A DNA stretch of 45,810 bases from Psychrobacter sp. (GCA_029267175.1 JARIDJ010000026.1:1-45810); one strand, 5' to 3'. Counted from the first letter of the stretch, positions 1 to 9,248 are shown. Translations and numbers: made by a program. The notes: generated by a model not told the origin, from the letters alone.

Positions 1-306
1 GTTAGGGTCGGTATAGACCCCTGAGGTATCATAAACATAAAACGGTGGGTTTTGTTCCCAATCGCTCTCGGGCACACCTTGAATAGGCGTGGGATCAAGG
101 GTGATTTCGCGCATCGGTACTTGAATATCAGCTCTTGAGCCTTGGATATAGACTTTTTTGGAAGCAGGCAAGATACGGTGTAAGTCGCGCGCATCTTCTT
201 CAAAGCGATCGTCTTGTTGAGTGCGGTGGGCTGGGGTCTTTAGCGCGTCAGCTTTTTTGTCGGACGGCTTGGTAGTGGTTTTTGGTACTACGGTGGCAGT
301 GCTCAT
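1..306 (-). CDS. thiC: ThiC, phosphomethylpyrimidine synthase (5' part only)
   Basis: ThiC is the radical-SAM enzyme that rearranges aminoimidazole ribotide into the HMP pyrimidine half of thiamine. Only the first 102 residues lie in the window; the gene runs off the left edge. The visible part carries the N-terminal ThiC signature: a [19 protein letters not shown] stretch followed by a [14 protein letters not shown] block, both typical of the ThiC N-terminal domain. The first about 25 residues are a Lys/Thr-rich extension before the conserved start. The ATG at 306 is preceded by an AAGGA ribosome-binding site. A TPP riboswitch lies about 250 bases upstream on the same strand, which independently supports the call. 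The catalytic Fe-S region is outside the window. Confidence 0.95.
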   Translation of the reverse strand, partial: MSTATVVPKTTTKPSDKKADALKTPAHRTQQDDRFEEDARDLHRILPASKKVYIQGSRADIQVPMREITLDPTPIQGVPESDWEQNPPFYVYDTSGVYTDPN

Positions 307-396
307 GGACTTATCCTTGGGTGTTGGTTTGATAAAATCAACACCGCCAGAAGCTGCGGAGGTAGCAAATATTTAGCTATAAACTTCATTGAGATA

Positions 397-434
397 AAGC
401 GCTTTGCCTACTAAAAGCTAGTAGTGAAGCGCTT
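397..434 (-). promoter_or_regulatory. Leader hairpin between TPP riboswitch and thiC
   Basis: Two copies of the 8-mer AAGCGCTT (397-404 and 427-434) pair with each other, and inside them CTACTA (408-413) pairs with TAGTAG (419-424), leaving a 5-base loop. The structure sits in the transcribed thiC leader, about 90 bases before the start codon. It may belong to the riboswitch expression platform, but no T-run follows it on the thiC strand, so it is not an obvious intrinsic terminator. Its role is inference. Confidence 0.4.
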
Positions 435-555
435 ATAATCAATAAATAGATGCTGCTTTTAATTATAGCTGTTTTTATAGCGAAGCTTATAGCTCTATAA
501 TCAGCATAAAAAAAAGGCATTTCTGCACATCTTTTATAGATAAAGGTTTTGCTTA

Positions 556-654
556 AGACTTCCCTGCGTCGGTACTAACCGCATCAGGTTCAACGGGTGA
601 TTTCTCAGCGAATGTATCGGCTTGTTTGAGCCGAATACACCGCACCCCGAGTCT
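556..654 (-). ncRNA. TPP riboswitch (THI element) controlling thiC
   Basis: Read on the minus strand, the segment has the conserved order of a thiamine-pyrophosphate aptamer: a GACTCGGGGTGC opening strand, a variable hairpin (TTCGGCTCAAACAAGCCGA), the CTGAGA pyrimidine-sensing box, the ACCCGTTGAACCTGAT box, GGTTAGTACCG and the closing GCAGGGAAGTC. It lies in the leader of thiC, the commonest TPP-riboswitch target in proteobacteria. TPP binding would be expected to lower thiC expression. The mechanism is not settled by the sequence. A run of eight T residues on the minus strand (508-515) lies just downstream of a small GCA-gaaa-TGC stem and could be a weak terminator. Confidence 0.96.
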
Positions 655-759
655 GTCAGTGTTGTCTTGTTTTATACTAGCAAGCTCGATACTAGCAAAC
701 TTTTATGAGGATAAGTAGCTATTTGTACCATTTACTTAGCGCCAAATTTAAAATTTGCT

Positions 760-1050
760 CTACTTCTCAGGCGTCCACCCTTGCGCGCGCTCGTAGTCTT
801 CATTATCCAAAAACTTCTCACGCTGCTCAGTTAAGAATTTCTTTGCCTCAGGGTCGAGCATACTTAAATGGTTCTCGTTAATCAGCATGGTTTGCTGCTC
901 AAGCCACTCTTGCCAAGCTTTGTCAGAGACTGTGTCTTGTAGCTCTTGCCCTTTTTTATTAGGAAAAGGTGGATGCGGCATTTTTGGCAGCTCTTGCTTA
1001 TATTTACGGCAAAAAACAGTATTGGCTTTTGGATTAAAAGTCTCAGTCAT
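760..1050 (-). CDS. yggX: YggX, Fe(II)-trafficking / oxidative-protection protein
   Basis: A 96-residue protein of the small YggX family (usually about 90 residues), linked in enterics to iron trafficking and protection of Fe-S clusters from oxidation. The family hallmarks are visible: an NTVFC motif with the conserved cysteine near residue 14, a Pro-rich [10 protein letters not shown] segment, the [17 protein letters not shown] core, and a charged C-terminal part ending in EKFL and a short tail. It starts 38 bases after the argH stop on the same strand and is probably co-transcribed with argH. The ATG at 1050 has a GGGAGCAC-like purine stretch in front. Confidence 0.93.
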   Translation of the reverse strand: MTETFNPKANTVFCRKYKQELPKMPHPPFPNKKGQELQDTVSDKAWQEWLEQQTMLINENHLSMLDPEAKKFLTEQREKFLDNEDYERAQGWTPEK

Positions 1051-1088
1051 AAAGTGCTCCCTAGTATTAATGAATTAGTATTGATGAA

Positions 1089-2579
1089 TTAAGCAAATGC
1101 TTTTAGACGCGCGCGACCATTAACGACAGCTTGTTTGACTTGATTGGGCGCAGTGCCGCCAAGATGATCACGCGCAGCAAGCGAGCCCTCTAGCGTTAGA
1201 TAGTCAAAAACATCATCGCCGATAGCATCGCTAAACTGCTGCAACTGCGCTAGCGACAAATCACTTAAATCCACGCCCTCTTTAATCCCTAAAGCCACCG
1301 CATTACCGACCACTTCATGAGCATCACGGAACGCTACACCATGACGCACTAGATAATCGGCTAAGTCGGTGGCAGTGGCATAGCCTTTCATCGTCGCCTC
1401 GCGCATAGCGTCTTTATTTGGGGTAATATTAGGTAGCATATCGGCGAAGGCAAGTAGCGAGCCGGTCAAAGTATCAACGCAGTCAAATAGCGGCTCTTTG
1501 TCTTCTTGGTTGTCTTTGTTATAGGCCAGTGGCTGGTTTTTCATGAGGCTAAGCAAGGTCATGAGTTGTCCATAAACGCGCGCTGTTTTACCGCGTACCA
1601 GCTCTGGCACATCCGGGTTTTTCTTTTGCGGCATAATGGAGGAGCCCGTGCAGAAGCGATCGGGGATTTGTACAAAGTTAAACTGCGCTGACATCCATAG
1701 GATAATCTCCTCGCTCATGCGTGATAGATGCATCATAAGAATGGACGCCGCTGAGGTAAACTCAATAGCGAAATCACGATCAGACACCGCATCCAATGAG
1801 TTTTGGCAAATACCCTCAAAGCCCAATAATTCAGCGGTGATAGTCCGATCGATGGGGAAGGTGGTACCAGCCAGAGCAGCGCTACCAAGTGGCAGCTGAT
1901 TGATACGGCGACGGGCGTCAACTAAGCGCTCGGTATCGCGGTAGAGCATCTCAAACCAAGCCATCACGTGATGACCAAAACTGACCGGCTGCGCGGTTTG
2001 CAGGTGAGTAAAACCTGGCATAATCGTATCAGTATGCTGCTCAGCTAGATTGAGTAATCCGCTTTGCAGACGTACTAGTAATTCAATAACGTTATCAGTC
2101 TCTTCGCGTAGCCATAGACGGATGTCGGTAGCGACTTGATCGTTACGGCTACGACCAGTATGCAGCTTTTTACCAACCGCGCCGATGATATCGGTCAGAC
2201 GCGACTCGACATTCATATGCACATCTTCAAGAGCGACTGACCAGTTAAACTTGCCGGCTTCAATCTCGCTTAACACTTGCTGGAGGCCTTCAATGATCGT
2301 CGCCACCTCATCTTGAGTCAAAATATTACAGCGGCCAAGCATGGTAGCATGAGCAATCGAGCCCTCAATATCGTGGCGAGCAAAGCGCTGATCAAAACCA
2401 ACGGAGGCGGTAAAAGCGGCGACAAAGCTATCGGTCGCTTCACTAAATCTGCCGCCCCACATCTGCTGAGCGGGACTGCTATTAGTAGAGCTTTGCTCGC
2501 TCACATTTGTGCTAGAATCAGCCATCGGCTTAGAATTATCTTTCATAGGATTACTAGAGTTTGAAGAATTGGCGTTCAT
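1089..2579 (-). CDS. argH: Argininosuccinate lyase
   Basis: Cytosolic enzyme of the last arginine-synthesis step, splitting argininosuccinate into arginine and fumarate. The fumarase/aspartase superfamily signature [11 protein letters not shown] is at residues 312-322, and the [13 protein letters not shown] and [10 protein letters not shown] substrate-binding motifs are present. The protein as written has 496 residues. The usual ArgH start (MWGGRF) is Met40, so the first 39 residues are an extra Ser/Asn-rich leader. Internal starts at 2546, 2525 or 2462 are possible. The longest start (2579) overlaps the 5' end of the divergent algZ-like frame by 19 bases, which is suspicious for one of the two. 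The argH/algZ divergent arrangement is also found in Pseudomonas. Confidence 0.97.
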   Translation of the reverse strand: MNANSSNSSNPMKDNSKPMADSSTNVSEQSSTNSSPAQQMWGGRFSEATDSFVAAFTASVGFDQRFARHDIEGSIAHATMLGRCNILTQDEVATIIEGLQQVLSEIEAGKFNWSVALEDVHMNVESRLTDIIGAVGKKLHTGRSRNDQVATDIRLWLREETDNVIELLVRLQSGLLNLAEQHTDTIMPGFTHLQTAQPVSFGHHVMAWFEMLYRDTERLVDARRRINQLPLGSAALAGTTFPIDRTITAELLGFEGICQNSLDAVSDRDFAIEFTSAASILMMHLSRMSEEIILWMSAQFNFVQIPDRFCTGSSIMPQKKNPDVPELVRGKTARVYGQLMTLLSLMKNQPLAYNKDNQEDKEPLFDCVDTLTGSLLAFADMLPNITPNKDAMREATMKGYATATDLADYLVRHGVAFRDAHEVVGNAVALGIKEGVDLSDLSLAQLQQFSDAIGDDVFDYLTLEGSLAARDHLGGTAPNQVKQAVVNGRARLKAFA

Positions 2580-3712
2580 ATCGGTATAAGACTAATAATA
2601 AGAATAAGGGCTCAAGTATAGCAAAGGATGAGGTTGCCTTGCTAGCTGAGCGCTTAGAGTTTTTTGTGCCAAAACTGCTGGAGATGATGAGCGTTTGGCA
2701 ATGGCTACAATATATTCTTATTTGGTCTTTATTTATTACTATTGTTGGCCGTTATGAGTTAGCGACCTGGCAGCAGTTTTTGATAGCCTATTTTACTACT
2801 AGTATTCACTATATTTTAGCTATTTTGCCAACGCTATATTTAGTAGATTATCTGCGTCCTATCTTCAAGACTATGGACCCTATAAGAGTAAGCTTCTATA
2901 TCGTTTTGATGTTTATGTTATCTTCTACTGTGTCTATGAGCTTAGTCATGTTAGTGATGATTAACGCTGGCTGGTTAGTTTATGACAAACAAGTCTTTGC
3001 GTTAGAGCTACTATTTAAGATGGTTTTTAGTGCAGGCTTTACTTTAGTGTTTTTACTTTACTTTATGCGTCGTCATCGTGAGCTTATAGCGCTAAAAAAC
3101 TCTTTTGAACATGAGCTTACCGCTCAAAATGACTTAATAAAAGCCCGACTTGCCCCGCACTTTTTCTTTAATACTATTAATAGTCTTTTATCGCTTATCG
3201 AGTCTGACCCTCCCCATGCTGCCAAACTACTGCAGCACGTCTCCGCCTTGTTTCGTGCCAGCTTTAATGGTCCGCGTGAGATTAACTTTGAAGAAGAGGT
3301 AGCACTTTGCGAGCATTATTTAGCTATTGAATCTTACCGCTTAACCGATAAGCTTGTTGTCGATTGGCATCTTCCTGATAACGATATAATGTATGACATG
3401 GTTATCACTGCACTCACCCTGCAAAGTGTCATTGAAAAAATGCTCATCAATGTCGTGGAGATGACAACGGAGACTATTTATATTGATATAGCGGTGAAAT
3501 GGCAAAATCACCGAGTAGTTATCACTGTCACTGTGCAATTACCAAGTAAAACTTTGATGGTTATTCACGACCTTCGTCAGCATGTCGATTTTTATGTGCA
3601 GGCCAAACGTTTACAAACCTACTTTGGCGCAAGCTCCACTATCGTTAGCACAGTCACCAATACTCAAATTATGACGGTCATCGATTATCCTCTACAAGAC
3701 GCTAGCTTATAG
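2561..3712 (+). CDS. algZ: AlgZ/FimS-like membrane sensor histidine kinase
   Basis: Putative sensor of a LytS/AlgZ-type two-component system, partner of the response regulator at 4075. About four membrane helices lie at residues 47-63, 73-97, 111-136 and 149-169, followed by a His_kinase-type H-box with the sequence [18 protein letters not shown] (His200), the usual phospho-acceptor site of this family. The C-terminal part does not show a clear N-box (the expected VENA-like motif reads IEKML) or the glycine-rich ATP boxes, so kinase activity is uncertain. The start is doubtful: 2561 lies inside the argH frame, and the ATGs at 2684 and 2687, just before the first helix, fit the domain layout better. 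Neighbours argH, algR, hemC and hemD match the Pseudomonas algZ context. Confidence 0.85.
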   Translation: MKNWRSYRYKTNNKNKGSSIAKDEVALLAERLEFFVPKLLEMMSVWQWLQYILIWSLFITIVGRYELATWQQFLIAYFTTSIHYILAILPTLYLVDYLRPIFKTMDPIRVSFYIVLMFMLSSTVSMSLVMLVMINAGWLVYDKQVFALELLFKMVFSAGFTLVFLLYFMRRHRELIALKNSFEHELTAQNDLIKARLAPHFFFNTINSLLSLIESDPPHAAKLLQHVSALFRASFNGPREINFEEEVALCEHYLAIESYRLTDKLVVDWHLPDNDIMYDMVITALTLQSVIEKMLINVVEMTTETIYIDIAVKWQNHRVVITVTVQLPSKTLMVIHDLRQHVDFYVQAKRLQTYFGASSTIVSTVTNTQIMTVIDYPLQDASL

Positions 3713-3757
3713 CCTCAAATCTTTATTTAGCCCTATCCTTTATACCTTGACCTCTCA

Positions 3758-3997
3758 ATGAGTATCATTAAATTTAATCCTTTTATAATGGCATGGTTAT
3801 TGCAGACTTATGTACATAGTATAGGGTTATTATTTTTGTCACCTATTGATATTTATTATATTGACTACCGAGCATTGGCTTACTTAGCTGAACTTGAATG
3901 TGGCTATTTTTATGAGTCTAAGGCTTGCATCAATAGGCAGCAAGCAAATTATTTACAATGGTTTTATGCGACTATTGCTGAGCAAATGTTGTATTAA
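3758..3997 (+). CDS. Possible small membrane-associated hypothetical protein
   Basis: A 79-codon open frame fills most of the 362-base spacer between the sensor and regulator genes. It encodes a hydrophobic stretch (about residues 9-34, ending in LSPIDIYYI) followed by a soluble part with two cysteines. I recognise no family, see no strong ribosome-binding site before the ATG at 3758, and the segment is AT-rich, so it may be a chance frame. It is listed because algZ and algR are usually close together and this spacer is otherwise unexplained. Confidence 0.25.
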   Translation: MSIIKFNPFIMAWLLQTYVHSIGLLFLSPIDIYYIDYRALAYLAELECGYFYESKACINRQQANYLQWFYATIAEQMLY

Positions 3998-4000
3998 TTG

Positions 4001-4006
4001 TATAAT
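4001..4006 (+). promoter_or_regulatory. Possible -10 element before algR
   Basis: A perfect TATAAT lies 69 bases before the algR start codon. The best -35-like hexamer, TTGCTG at 3975-3980, gives a 20-base spacer, which is long, so this is only a candidate. If real, it would let algR be transcribed separately from the sensor gene. Confidence 0.3.
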
Positions 4007-4074
4007 GTCTTGGTAGATAAAAAAGATAATAACGCTAGCAAATCGAGTGAATAAAAAGTGAAAGAGAGGTTTTT

Positions 4075-4812
4075 ATGCGGATTGTAGTTTGTGATGATGA
4101 GCCACTTGCACGCGAGCGTCTAGTTAGAATTGTTAAGGAATCAGGTCATGAAGTGGTAGCACAAGTCGCTACTGGCGCTGAAGCTATTACCGCTGTAAAG
4201 ATTCATCAGCCTGAGCTGATACTACTTGATATACGAATGCCTGAGATGGATGGGGTACGCTGCGCACAGATATTGAACGAGCTTGAGCATCCGCCAGCCG
4301 TTATATTTGTAACCGCTTACGATCATTATGCTATCGCCGCTTTTAAGGCCAATGCTATCGGTTATCTGCTAAAACCCGCCAATAAAAACGAGCTACTTGA
4401 AGCTTTAGGGAAAGCGAGTAACCTAAATGCCGCGCAGCTTGATGGGATTCGTAAGCTTGAAGATCCTAGCGCAAGACCGGCGCGTGAGCATATTGCTGCG
4501 CGTACGCACCGCGGCGTTGAGCTTATCAAGATAAAAGATATTTACTACTTTACCGCCGATCAAAAATACGTTAAAGTTCGTCACAAAGACGGCATAGTAC
4601 TGATTGATGAGACCCTAAAAGAGCTAGAAGAAGAGTTTGATGATCGCCTGTTTCGCGTGCATCGTAATGCCATTATTAATTTAGATTATTTAGATTACTT
4701 AGAGACCATCGATAGTAGCCGTTATCAGGTACGTTTTAAAGGCACAGATGAGGCGTTATTAGTTAGTCGGCGTCATCTGCCAGCTTTACGTGAAAAAATC
4801 CAAAGCATGTAA
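4075..4812 (+). CDS. algR: AlgR-like LytTR response regulator
   Basis: A 245-residue DNA-binding regulator with an N-terminal receiver domain (acidic pair CDDEP at residues 6-10, phospho-acceptor Asp52 in LLDIRMPEMDG, a conserved Thr in FVTAYD and Lys in LLKPA) and a C-terminal LytTR domain of about 110 residues starting near the GVELIKIKDIYYF segment. LytTR proteins bind direct-repeat promoter sites. In Pseudomonas, AlgR controls alginate and type IV pilus functions; the targets here cannot be read from sequence. A GAGAGG ribosome-binding site precedes the ATG. The gene lies downstream of its probable sensor and upstream of hemC, as in Pseudomonas, and is followed by an intrinsic terminator. 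Confidence 0.94.
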   Translation: MRIVVCDDEPLARERLVRIVKESGHEVVAQVATGAEAITAVKIHQPELILLDIRMPEMDGVRCAQILNELEHPPAVIFVTAYDHYAIAAFKANAIGYLLKPANKNELLEALGKASNLNAAQLDGIRKLEDPSARPAREHIAARTHRGVELIKIKDIYYFTADQKYVKVRHKDGIVLIDETLKELEEEFDDRLFRVHRNAIINLDYLDYLETIDSSRYQVRFKGTDEALLVSRRHLPALREKIQSM

Positions 4813-4878
4813 AGCAAATATTGAGAGGACTATTTTTAGGGTCTGTTTGATAGTCTAAACAACCACCCATATCATCAA

Positions 4879-4912
4879 ACCCCTATTTATGCTTAAATAG
4901 GGGTATTTTTTT
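4879..4912 (+). terminator. Intrinsic terminator after algR
   Basis: An 11-base perfect stem (ACCCCTATTTA at 4879-4889 with TAAATAGGGGT at 4894-4904) and a 4-base loop are followed by a run of T residues (4906-4912). It separates algR from hemC. Confidence 0.9.
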
Positions 4913-4971
4913 GCGCTATCATTAAACTTATATTTGTATCTACTTTTATATCTATCATTTAGAGGCTATCT

Positions 4972-5994
4972 ATGAGTAATACTCAGTCATCCCCTTTGTC
5001 TACTTTGAACATTGCTACTCGTCAAAGCCCTTTAGCCTTATGGCAAGCTGAGCATATTCGCGATCGATTATCAGCCTTGTATCCTGATTTGACCATTAAC
5101 CTGCTCAAAATTGTCACTAAGGGTGACAAAATTTTGGACACCCCTTTAGCAAAAATAGGCGGCAAAGGGTTATTTGTCAAAGAGCTTGAGCAAGCCCTTT
5201 ATGAAAAGCAGGCTGATATTGCCGTGCATTCGTTAAAGGACGTGCCAATGCAGCTACCTGAGGGTCTAACACTTGGGGTGTATTGTAAACGCGCCTCGCC
5301 CACTGATGCTTTTGTGTCCAATACCTATAATAATATCGATGAGCTGCCTCAAGGCGCGGTAGTAGGGACGGCAAGCTTACGTCGTCAATGTCAGATAAAA
5401 GCTTACCGTCCCGACCTACAGATCAAAACGCTACGTGGTAACGTCGGTACGCGTTTGGGTAAGCTTGATGCTGGCGAATATGACGCCATTATTTTGGCGA
5501 CTAGTGGTTTGCAGCGTATTGAATTGGACGAGCGTATTCGTAGCGAACTTGATATCGATACTTGCTTGCCAGCGGTAGGACAAGGCGCATTGGCTATCGA
5601 ATGTCGTGAAAATGATAACGAGGTACTAGCCCTGTTAGCACCGCTGAATGATGATAAGGCGCGAATTCGCCTAATTGCTGAGCGCGCGCTTAACCGCCAT
5701 TTGCAAGGCGGCTGTCAAGTACCGATTGCCGCTTTTGCTGTTTTACAAATGGCAGATGCAGCCGATATCAATAGTAACCGTAACGATGATAATGGCGATA
5801 CTTTATGGCTACGCGGGCGGGTCGGCGAAGAGGACGGCAGTAAGCTACTAAAAGCAGAAAAGCGCGTGAAGCTCACTGGCAGTCAGAGCGAAAAAGAGCA
5901 GCAAGCCAATCAATTAGGCATTGAAGTAGCTGAGCTGCTCCTCGAAAAAGGCGCTGGTGCTATTTTGGCAGCTATCTATAATCCGCAAGCTTAG
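4972..5994 (+). CDS. hemC: Porphobilinogen deaminase (hydroxymethylbilane synthase)
   Basis: Cytosolic haem-pathway enzyme that joins four porphobilinogens into hydroxymethylbilane. Conserved elements include [13 protein letters not shown] near the N-terminus, the [12 protein letters not shown] and [11 protein letters not shown] segments, the Arg-rich TASLRRQ loop, and the cofactor-attachment cysteine Cys248 in [10 protein letters not shown], which carries the dipyrromethane. The protein has 340 residues, longer than the usual about 310, partly because of an Asn/Asp-rich insert just after the cofactor loop (roughly residues 261-276) and a longer C-terminal region. It is followed 75 bases later by hemD, and the two probably share a transcript with the hemX-like gene. 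Confidence 0.97.
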   Translation: MSNTQSSPLSTLNIATRQSPLALWQAEHIRDRLSALYPDLTINLLKIVTKGDKILDTPLAKIGGKGLFVKELEQALYEKQADIAVHSLKDVPMQLPEGLTLGVYCKRASPTDAFVSNTYNNIDELPQGAVVGTASLRRQCQIKAYRPDLQIKTLRGNVGTRLGKLDAGEYDAIILATSGLQRIELDERIRSELDIDTCLPAVGQGALAIECRENDNEVLALLAPLNDDKARIRLIAERALNRHLQGGCQVPIAAFAVLQMADAADINSNRNDDNGDTLWLRGRVGEEDGSKLLKAEKRVKLTGSQSEKEQQANQLGIEVAELLLEKGAGAILAAIYNPQA

Positions 5995-6069
5995 GGTATA
6001 GTCAAGCTGATTTATAGTGATAAATATGAGCTTACAAAATATTAATGAGCTTTATGTCGTGGTATTTTT

Positions 6070-6957
6070 ATGTCTAATTTAGCTTTTGACTCAGTGTCTA
6101 ATAACTTACCACTGGTCATTAATACTCGTCCTACCGAGCGCGCCGCGCCATTGACCGAGCATTTGCAAGCTATCGGTTTTGAGGTAACCGAGCTGCCTAT
6201 GTTAACTTTGCAAATGAGGCAGGTGGTGGACGCGGACATTGATATTATGCGTCAATGGTTGGCCGGTCATTATCAAGCGTTAGTCGTTGTCAGCCCTACC
6301 GCCGCCCAGTCTGGTCTTGCTGTCTGGCAAGCGTTGATAGGTGAGCAACAGTCGCAGTCAGCAGAGCAACGTAAAGCAGTAGAGGTCAGTTATAAGGAGC
6401 CTCCTAGTACTATCGTTGCGGTTGGAGATGCGACGGCTGCGGTATTGCAAGCGGCTGATATACCAGTACTACAACCATTAATCGCTAATAACGAGGGCAT
6501 GTTAGCTATGCCAGAGATATCGCGGCTAAAAGCAGGTGATAGCTTGCTGGTCTGGCGAGGATTAGGCGGGCGGCGATTATTAGTTGATACGCTGCGCGCC
6601 CGCGGTGTACATATCGAGAGTATCGCTTGGTATGAGCGCATGATGCCAGACTCTGCGTCTCGCGATTATGAGCAGTGGTTAAAGAGCTATTTGCAGCAAC
6701 CAAGCTCTGTCAACAAGCATCCCAAACCCATTGTTATTATCAGCAGTGGTACCGCTTTTGAGCATTGGGTGAGCGTCGTTCAGCGAGCCCAAACTAAGCA
6801 TAAAGACGCGCTCAAACTAACTGATTTTTGCTACGTGGTGTTAGGCGTAAGGTTAGCGCAGATGGTTGCCGCACAGCAATTAGCGTACTGGCAGGTAGAA
6901 GATCTAGCTCCTGCGACTATTGCGACAGCTATCAGCACTCCATTGTTGGCTGATTAA
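6070..6957 (+). CDS. hemD: Uroporphyrinogen-III synthase
   Basis: Enzyme that closes and inverts ring D of hydroxymethylbilane to give uroporphyrinogen III, the branch point to haem, sirohaem and cobalamin. HemD sequences are poorly conserved, but the family pattern is visible: LVINTRPTERAAPLTEHLQ at the start, the FEVTELPMLTL strand, the LVVVSPTAAQSGL segment, IVAVGDATAAVL and a late VIISSGTAFEHW block. The two-lobed length (295 residues) is slightly above the usual about 250. Its position directly after hemC supports the call. Confidence 0.92.
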   Translation: MSNLAFDSVSNNLPLVINTRPTERAAPLTEHLQAIGFEVTELPMLTLQMRQVVDADIDIMRQWLAGHYQALVVVSPTAAQSGLAVWQALIGEQQSQSAEQRKAVEVSYKEPPSTIVAVGDATAAVLQAADIPVLQPLIANNEGMLAMPEISRLKAGDSLLVWRGLGGRRLLVDTLRARGVHIESIAWYERMMPDSASRDYEQWLKSYLQQPSSVNKHPKPIVIISSGTAFEHWVSVVQRAQTKHKDALKLTDFCYVVLGVRLAQMVAAQQLAYWQVEDLAPATIATAISTPLLAD

Positions 6958-6998
6958 CATTATAAAATTACTCCTTTTATCACACACGGTGCAGCCTT

Positions 6999-8015
6999 AT
7001 GTCAACTGAACCCAACCCATCCTCTGATTCGCTATCGGTAGGGCAGCAGCGCCGGCAAGCCAATATCTTATTATTGCGGTTGCAGTGGTTGTTTCTTTTA
7101 TTATTAGCCATAGCTTTAGCTTGGCTTTATATTAGTCAGCAGCGCTTTGAAAATCGAATCATAGAGCGTTTACAAAATAACGAGCAAGTCGTCACTCGCC
7201 TAAACGAGATGGACGATCGATTGTTTGCCATCAGTCAACAAACGGTCCCTGTGCCAGTAGCGCCAATCGGCAATCAAGCACAAAACCAGTTGGATTTATT
7301 GCGTATTCAAATGCAAGCGGCCGACAGGTTATTGACAGACAATAACTATAGTGCGGCTATCGACTTGTTAAAAGGTCTACAGTGGCAGCTCTCACAAAGT
7401 AGTAATGAGATTGCACCAGCATTAACTATCGTCATAAAACAAAGCTTGAGTGAAGATATTGAACGCTTGCAAGCGCGTAGTGCTCAGCCGAGTCAATGGC
7501 AATTACAGAACTTAGCTATTCAAGATATCCAAGCATTTTTACACCGTTATGACAGCCATGATAGTATAAATAATAGCAATAACAGCGCTAGTAACAAAGT
7601 TGATAATAACGCTAAGAACAACGATCAGAGCAGTAAGTTAACTGGCATTAATAAAAGCGTCTCATTGACTAGACGGCAGCTTACTATTCATGAAGTCATT
7701 ATGACTCTGAATTTGGCCATACAAGCTAGTAATATGCGTGAGCCTGATCAGCTAAAAAGCTACTTGCGCCAAGCTCGTATGCAGCTACAAACGGTAGCAG
7801 GTCCTGTCAATTCTGATAAAGCCGATAGTACCTCAAATGCTCAATTAGCAAAAAGAGATAAAGCTCAGGATTTGAGTAATACCGATAAGCTAGCTACTAC
7901 CAAAGCGCCAGCTAATATTACTGAGGTTATCGCTTGGCTAGATCAATTGCTAGCTGATACGCCAACTACTATACCGCTATTGACAACACAAGTTTTGGAT
8001 CAGCGCCAAAAATAA
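6999..8015 (+). CDS. hemX: HemX-like membrane-anchored protein
   Basis: A 338-residue protein with a short N-terminal cytoplasmic segment, one strong membrane helix (about residues 23-45) and a long periplasmic, largely helical region. This is the layout of the HemX family found after hemD in proteobacteria. The family's biochemical role is not firmly established; it is often annotated as a uroporphyrinogen-III C-methyltransferase without the methylase domain, and no SAM-binding motif is visible here. A strongly Asn/Ser-rich insert lies around residues 185-215. No hemY follows, unlike in Pseudomonas; the operon ends in a terminator. It starts 41 bases after hemD. Confidence 0.8.
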   Translation: MSTEPNPSSDSLSVGQQRRQANILLLRLQWLFLLLLAIALAWLYISQQRFENRIIERLQNNEQVVTRLNEMDDRLFAISQQTVPVPVAPIGNQAQNQLDLLRIQMQAADRLLTDNNYSAAIDLLKGLQWQLSQSSNEIAPALTIVIKQSLSEDIERLQARSAQPSQWQLQNLAIQDIQAFLHRYDSHDSINNSNNSASNKVDNNAKNNDQSSKLTGINKSVSLTRRQLTIHEVIMTLNLAIQASNMREPDQLKSYLRQARMQLQTVAGPVNSDKADSTSNAQLAKRDKAQDLSNTDKLATTKAPANITEVIAWLDQLLADTPTTIPLLTTQVLDQRQK

Positions 8016-8059
8016 TAGCTAAGATAAAAAAGCAGATTAGTATAAAAAGGCTTAAATTA

Positions 8060-8095
8060 AAAAGGCACGCTAACTTTAATTAGCGTGCCTTTTTT
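8060..8095. terminator. Bidirectional terminator between hemX-like gene and ribB
   Basis: A 14-base stem (AAAAGGCACGCTAA at 8060-8073 with TTAGCGTGCCTTTT at 8080-8093) and a 6-base loop have a T-run on the plus side and an A-run on the other. This fits termination of the convergent hemCDX and ribB transcripts. Confidence 0.92.
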
Positions 8096-8135
8096 AGAAA
8101 GGGGAGAAAGGAGTATTTGATCTTAAAAGCGTCAA

Positions 8136-9248
8136 TTAGTCTTTGCTGGGTGCATTGACAAAATCGACCACGTTCAAATCAAAACCCGACAAAGCATAAA
8201 ACTTCATTGGCGATGAAAGCAAGCGCATATCGCGTACCCCTAAATGACGCAATATCTGCGCGCCAACCCCAATACTGCGATAAGGCTGCTGCGTAATAGT
8301 CGAGAGCGACTCATTGCTAGCGGCTTTATCTAGAGCGTCGCCAAGATCGACAGGCTGATGACTACCAATCCACACCATGACTCCGCGTTCTGAGGCGCTA
8401 ATCTCTTCTAGAGCAGATTGTATGCTCCAGCCGCTACGGCCCGTCGTATCATTCTTAGCAGCAAATAAATCTCGTAGAGGATGGAAACCATGGACGCGTA
8501 CGGTGCTGACGCCCGCACTAACATCGCCTTTGACTAAAGCTAAGTGAGTCTCGTCGGCACCAAACTCGCGAAAACGGTATAAAGTAAAAGTGCCATGTTC
8601 CGTCTCAAAAGGTTGTGAGCCAATCTCTTCAACCGTTTGCTCATTAGCAATACGATAATTAATAAGGTCGGCAATAGTACCAATCTTTAGATTATGCTCT
8701 TTGGCAAAAATCTCTAGATCATCGCGGCGCGCCATCGTGCCATCCGGGTTTATAATCTCAACGATAACTGCGGCAGGCTCAAGCCCTGCCAAACGCGCCA
8801 AATCACAGCCCGCTTCAGTGTGGCCGGCGCGATGTAGCACCCCGCCATTTTGCGCCATAATGGGAAAGATATGCCCAGGCTGAACGATATCTTCAGGTTT
8901 GGCTGAGGAGAATACCGCCGCTTGAATGGTACGCGCACGGTCAGCAGCAGAGATACCAGTAGTCACGCCTTCAGCTGCCTCAATAGAGACAGTAAAGTTG
9001 GTACTGAATTTGGCTTCATTACGATCTGACATCAGCGGTAAGGCTAATTGTTGGCAGCGCGCTTGCGAGAGAGTCAAACAAACTAGGCCGCGAGCATGAG
9101 TGATCATAAAGTTGATATCTTCAGGGCGCACATGAGTTGCTGCCATAATAATATCGCCTTCATTTTCGCGATCTTCATCGTCCATCAAAATGACCATTTT
9201 GCCAGCGCGAATATCTTCGATAATCTCAGGAATTGTATTTAAACTCAT
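8136..9248 (-). CDS. ribB: RibB, 3,4-dihydroxy-2-butanone-4-phosphate synthase with degenerate GTP cyclohydrolase II-like domain
   Basis: The N-terminal about 205 residues are a complete DHBP synthase, which turns ribulose 5-phosphate into the four-carbon precursor of riboflavin. The acidic metal-site loop DDEDRENEGDI and the RAGHTEAGCDLARLAGL segment are present. The C-terminal about 165 residues align with GTP cyclohydrolase II in overall pattern (VSTVRVHG, LRHLGVRDMRLLSSP), but the zinc-binding, three-cysteine GDxxxSxRCDCGxQL-type segment is replaced by a cysteine-free PLRDLFAAKNDTTGRSG stretch. The domain is therefore probably unable to open GTP, and a separate RibA would be needed. Such RibB-plus-degenerate-RibA (RibBX-type) proteins are known in gammaproteobacteria. 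No FMN riboswitch is visible in the short upstream gap. Confidence 0.93.
   Translation of the reverse strand: MSLNTIPEIIEDIRAGKMVILMDDEDRENEGDIIMAATHVRPEDINFMITHARGLVCLTLSQARCQQLALPLMSDRNEAKFSTNFTVSIEAAEGVTTGISAADRARTIQAAVFSSAKPEDIVQPGHIFPIMAQNGGVLHRAGHTEAGCDLARLAGLEPAAVIVEIINPDGTMARRDDLEIFAKEHNLKIGTIADLINYRIANEQTVEEIGSQPFETEHGTFTLYRFREFGADETHLALVKGDVSAGVSTVRVHGFHPLRDLFAAKNDTTGRSGWSIQSALEEISASERGVMVWIGSHQPVDLGDALDKAASNESLSTITQQPYRSIGVGAQILRHLGVRDMRLLSSPMKFYALSGFDLNVVDFVNAPSKD

Noticed and set aside
2277-2564. Plus-strand 95-codon frame inside argH
   Set aside because: Shadow of the argH reading frame, with Arg/Ser-rich composition typical of antisense frames.
4838-4860. AGGGTCTGTTT motif resembling the end of the MITE at 28829
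   Set aside because: Only about 10 bases match, the partner end is missing, and the nearby symmetry (GTTTGAT/ATCAAAC) is local; not enough to call an element.
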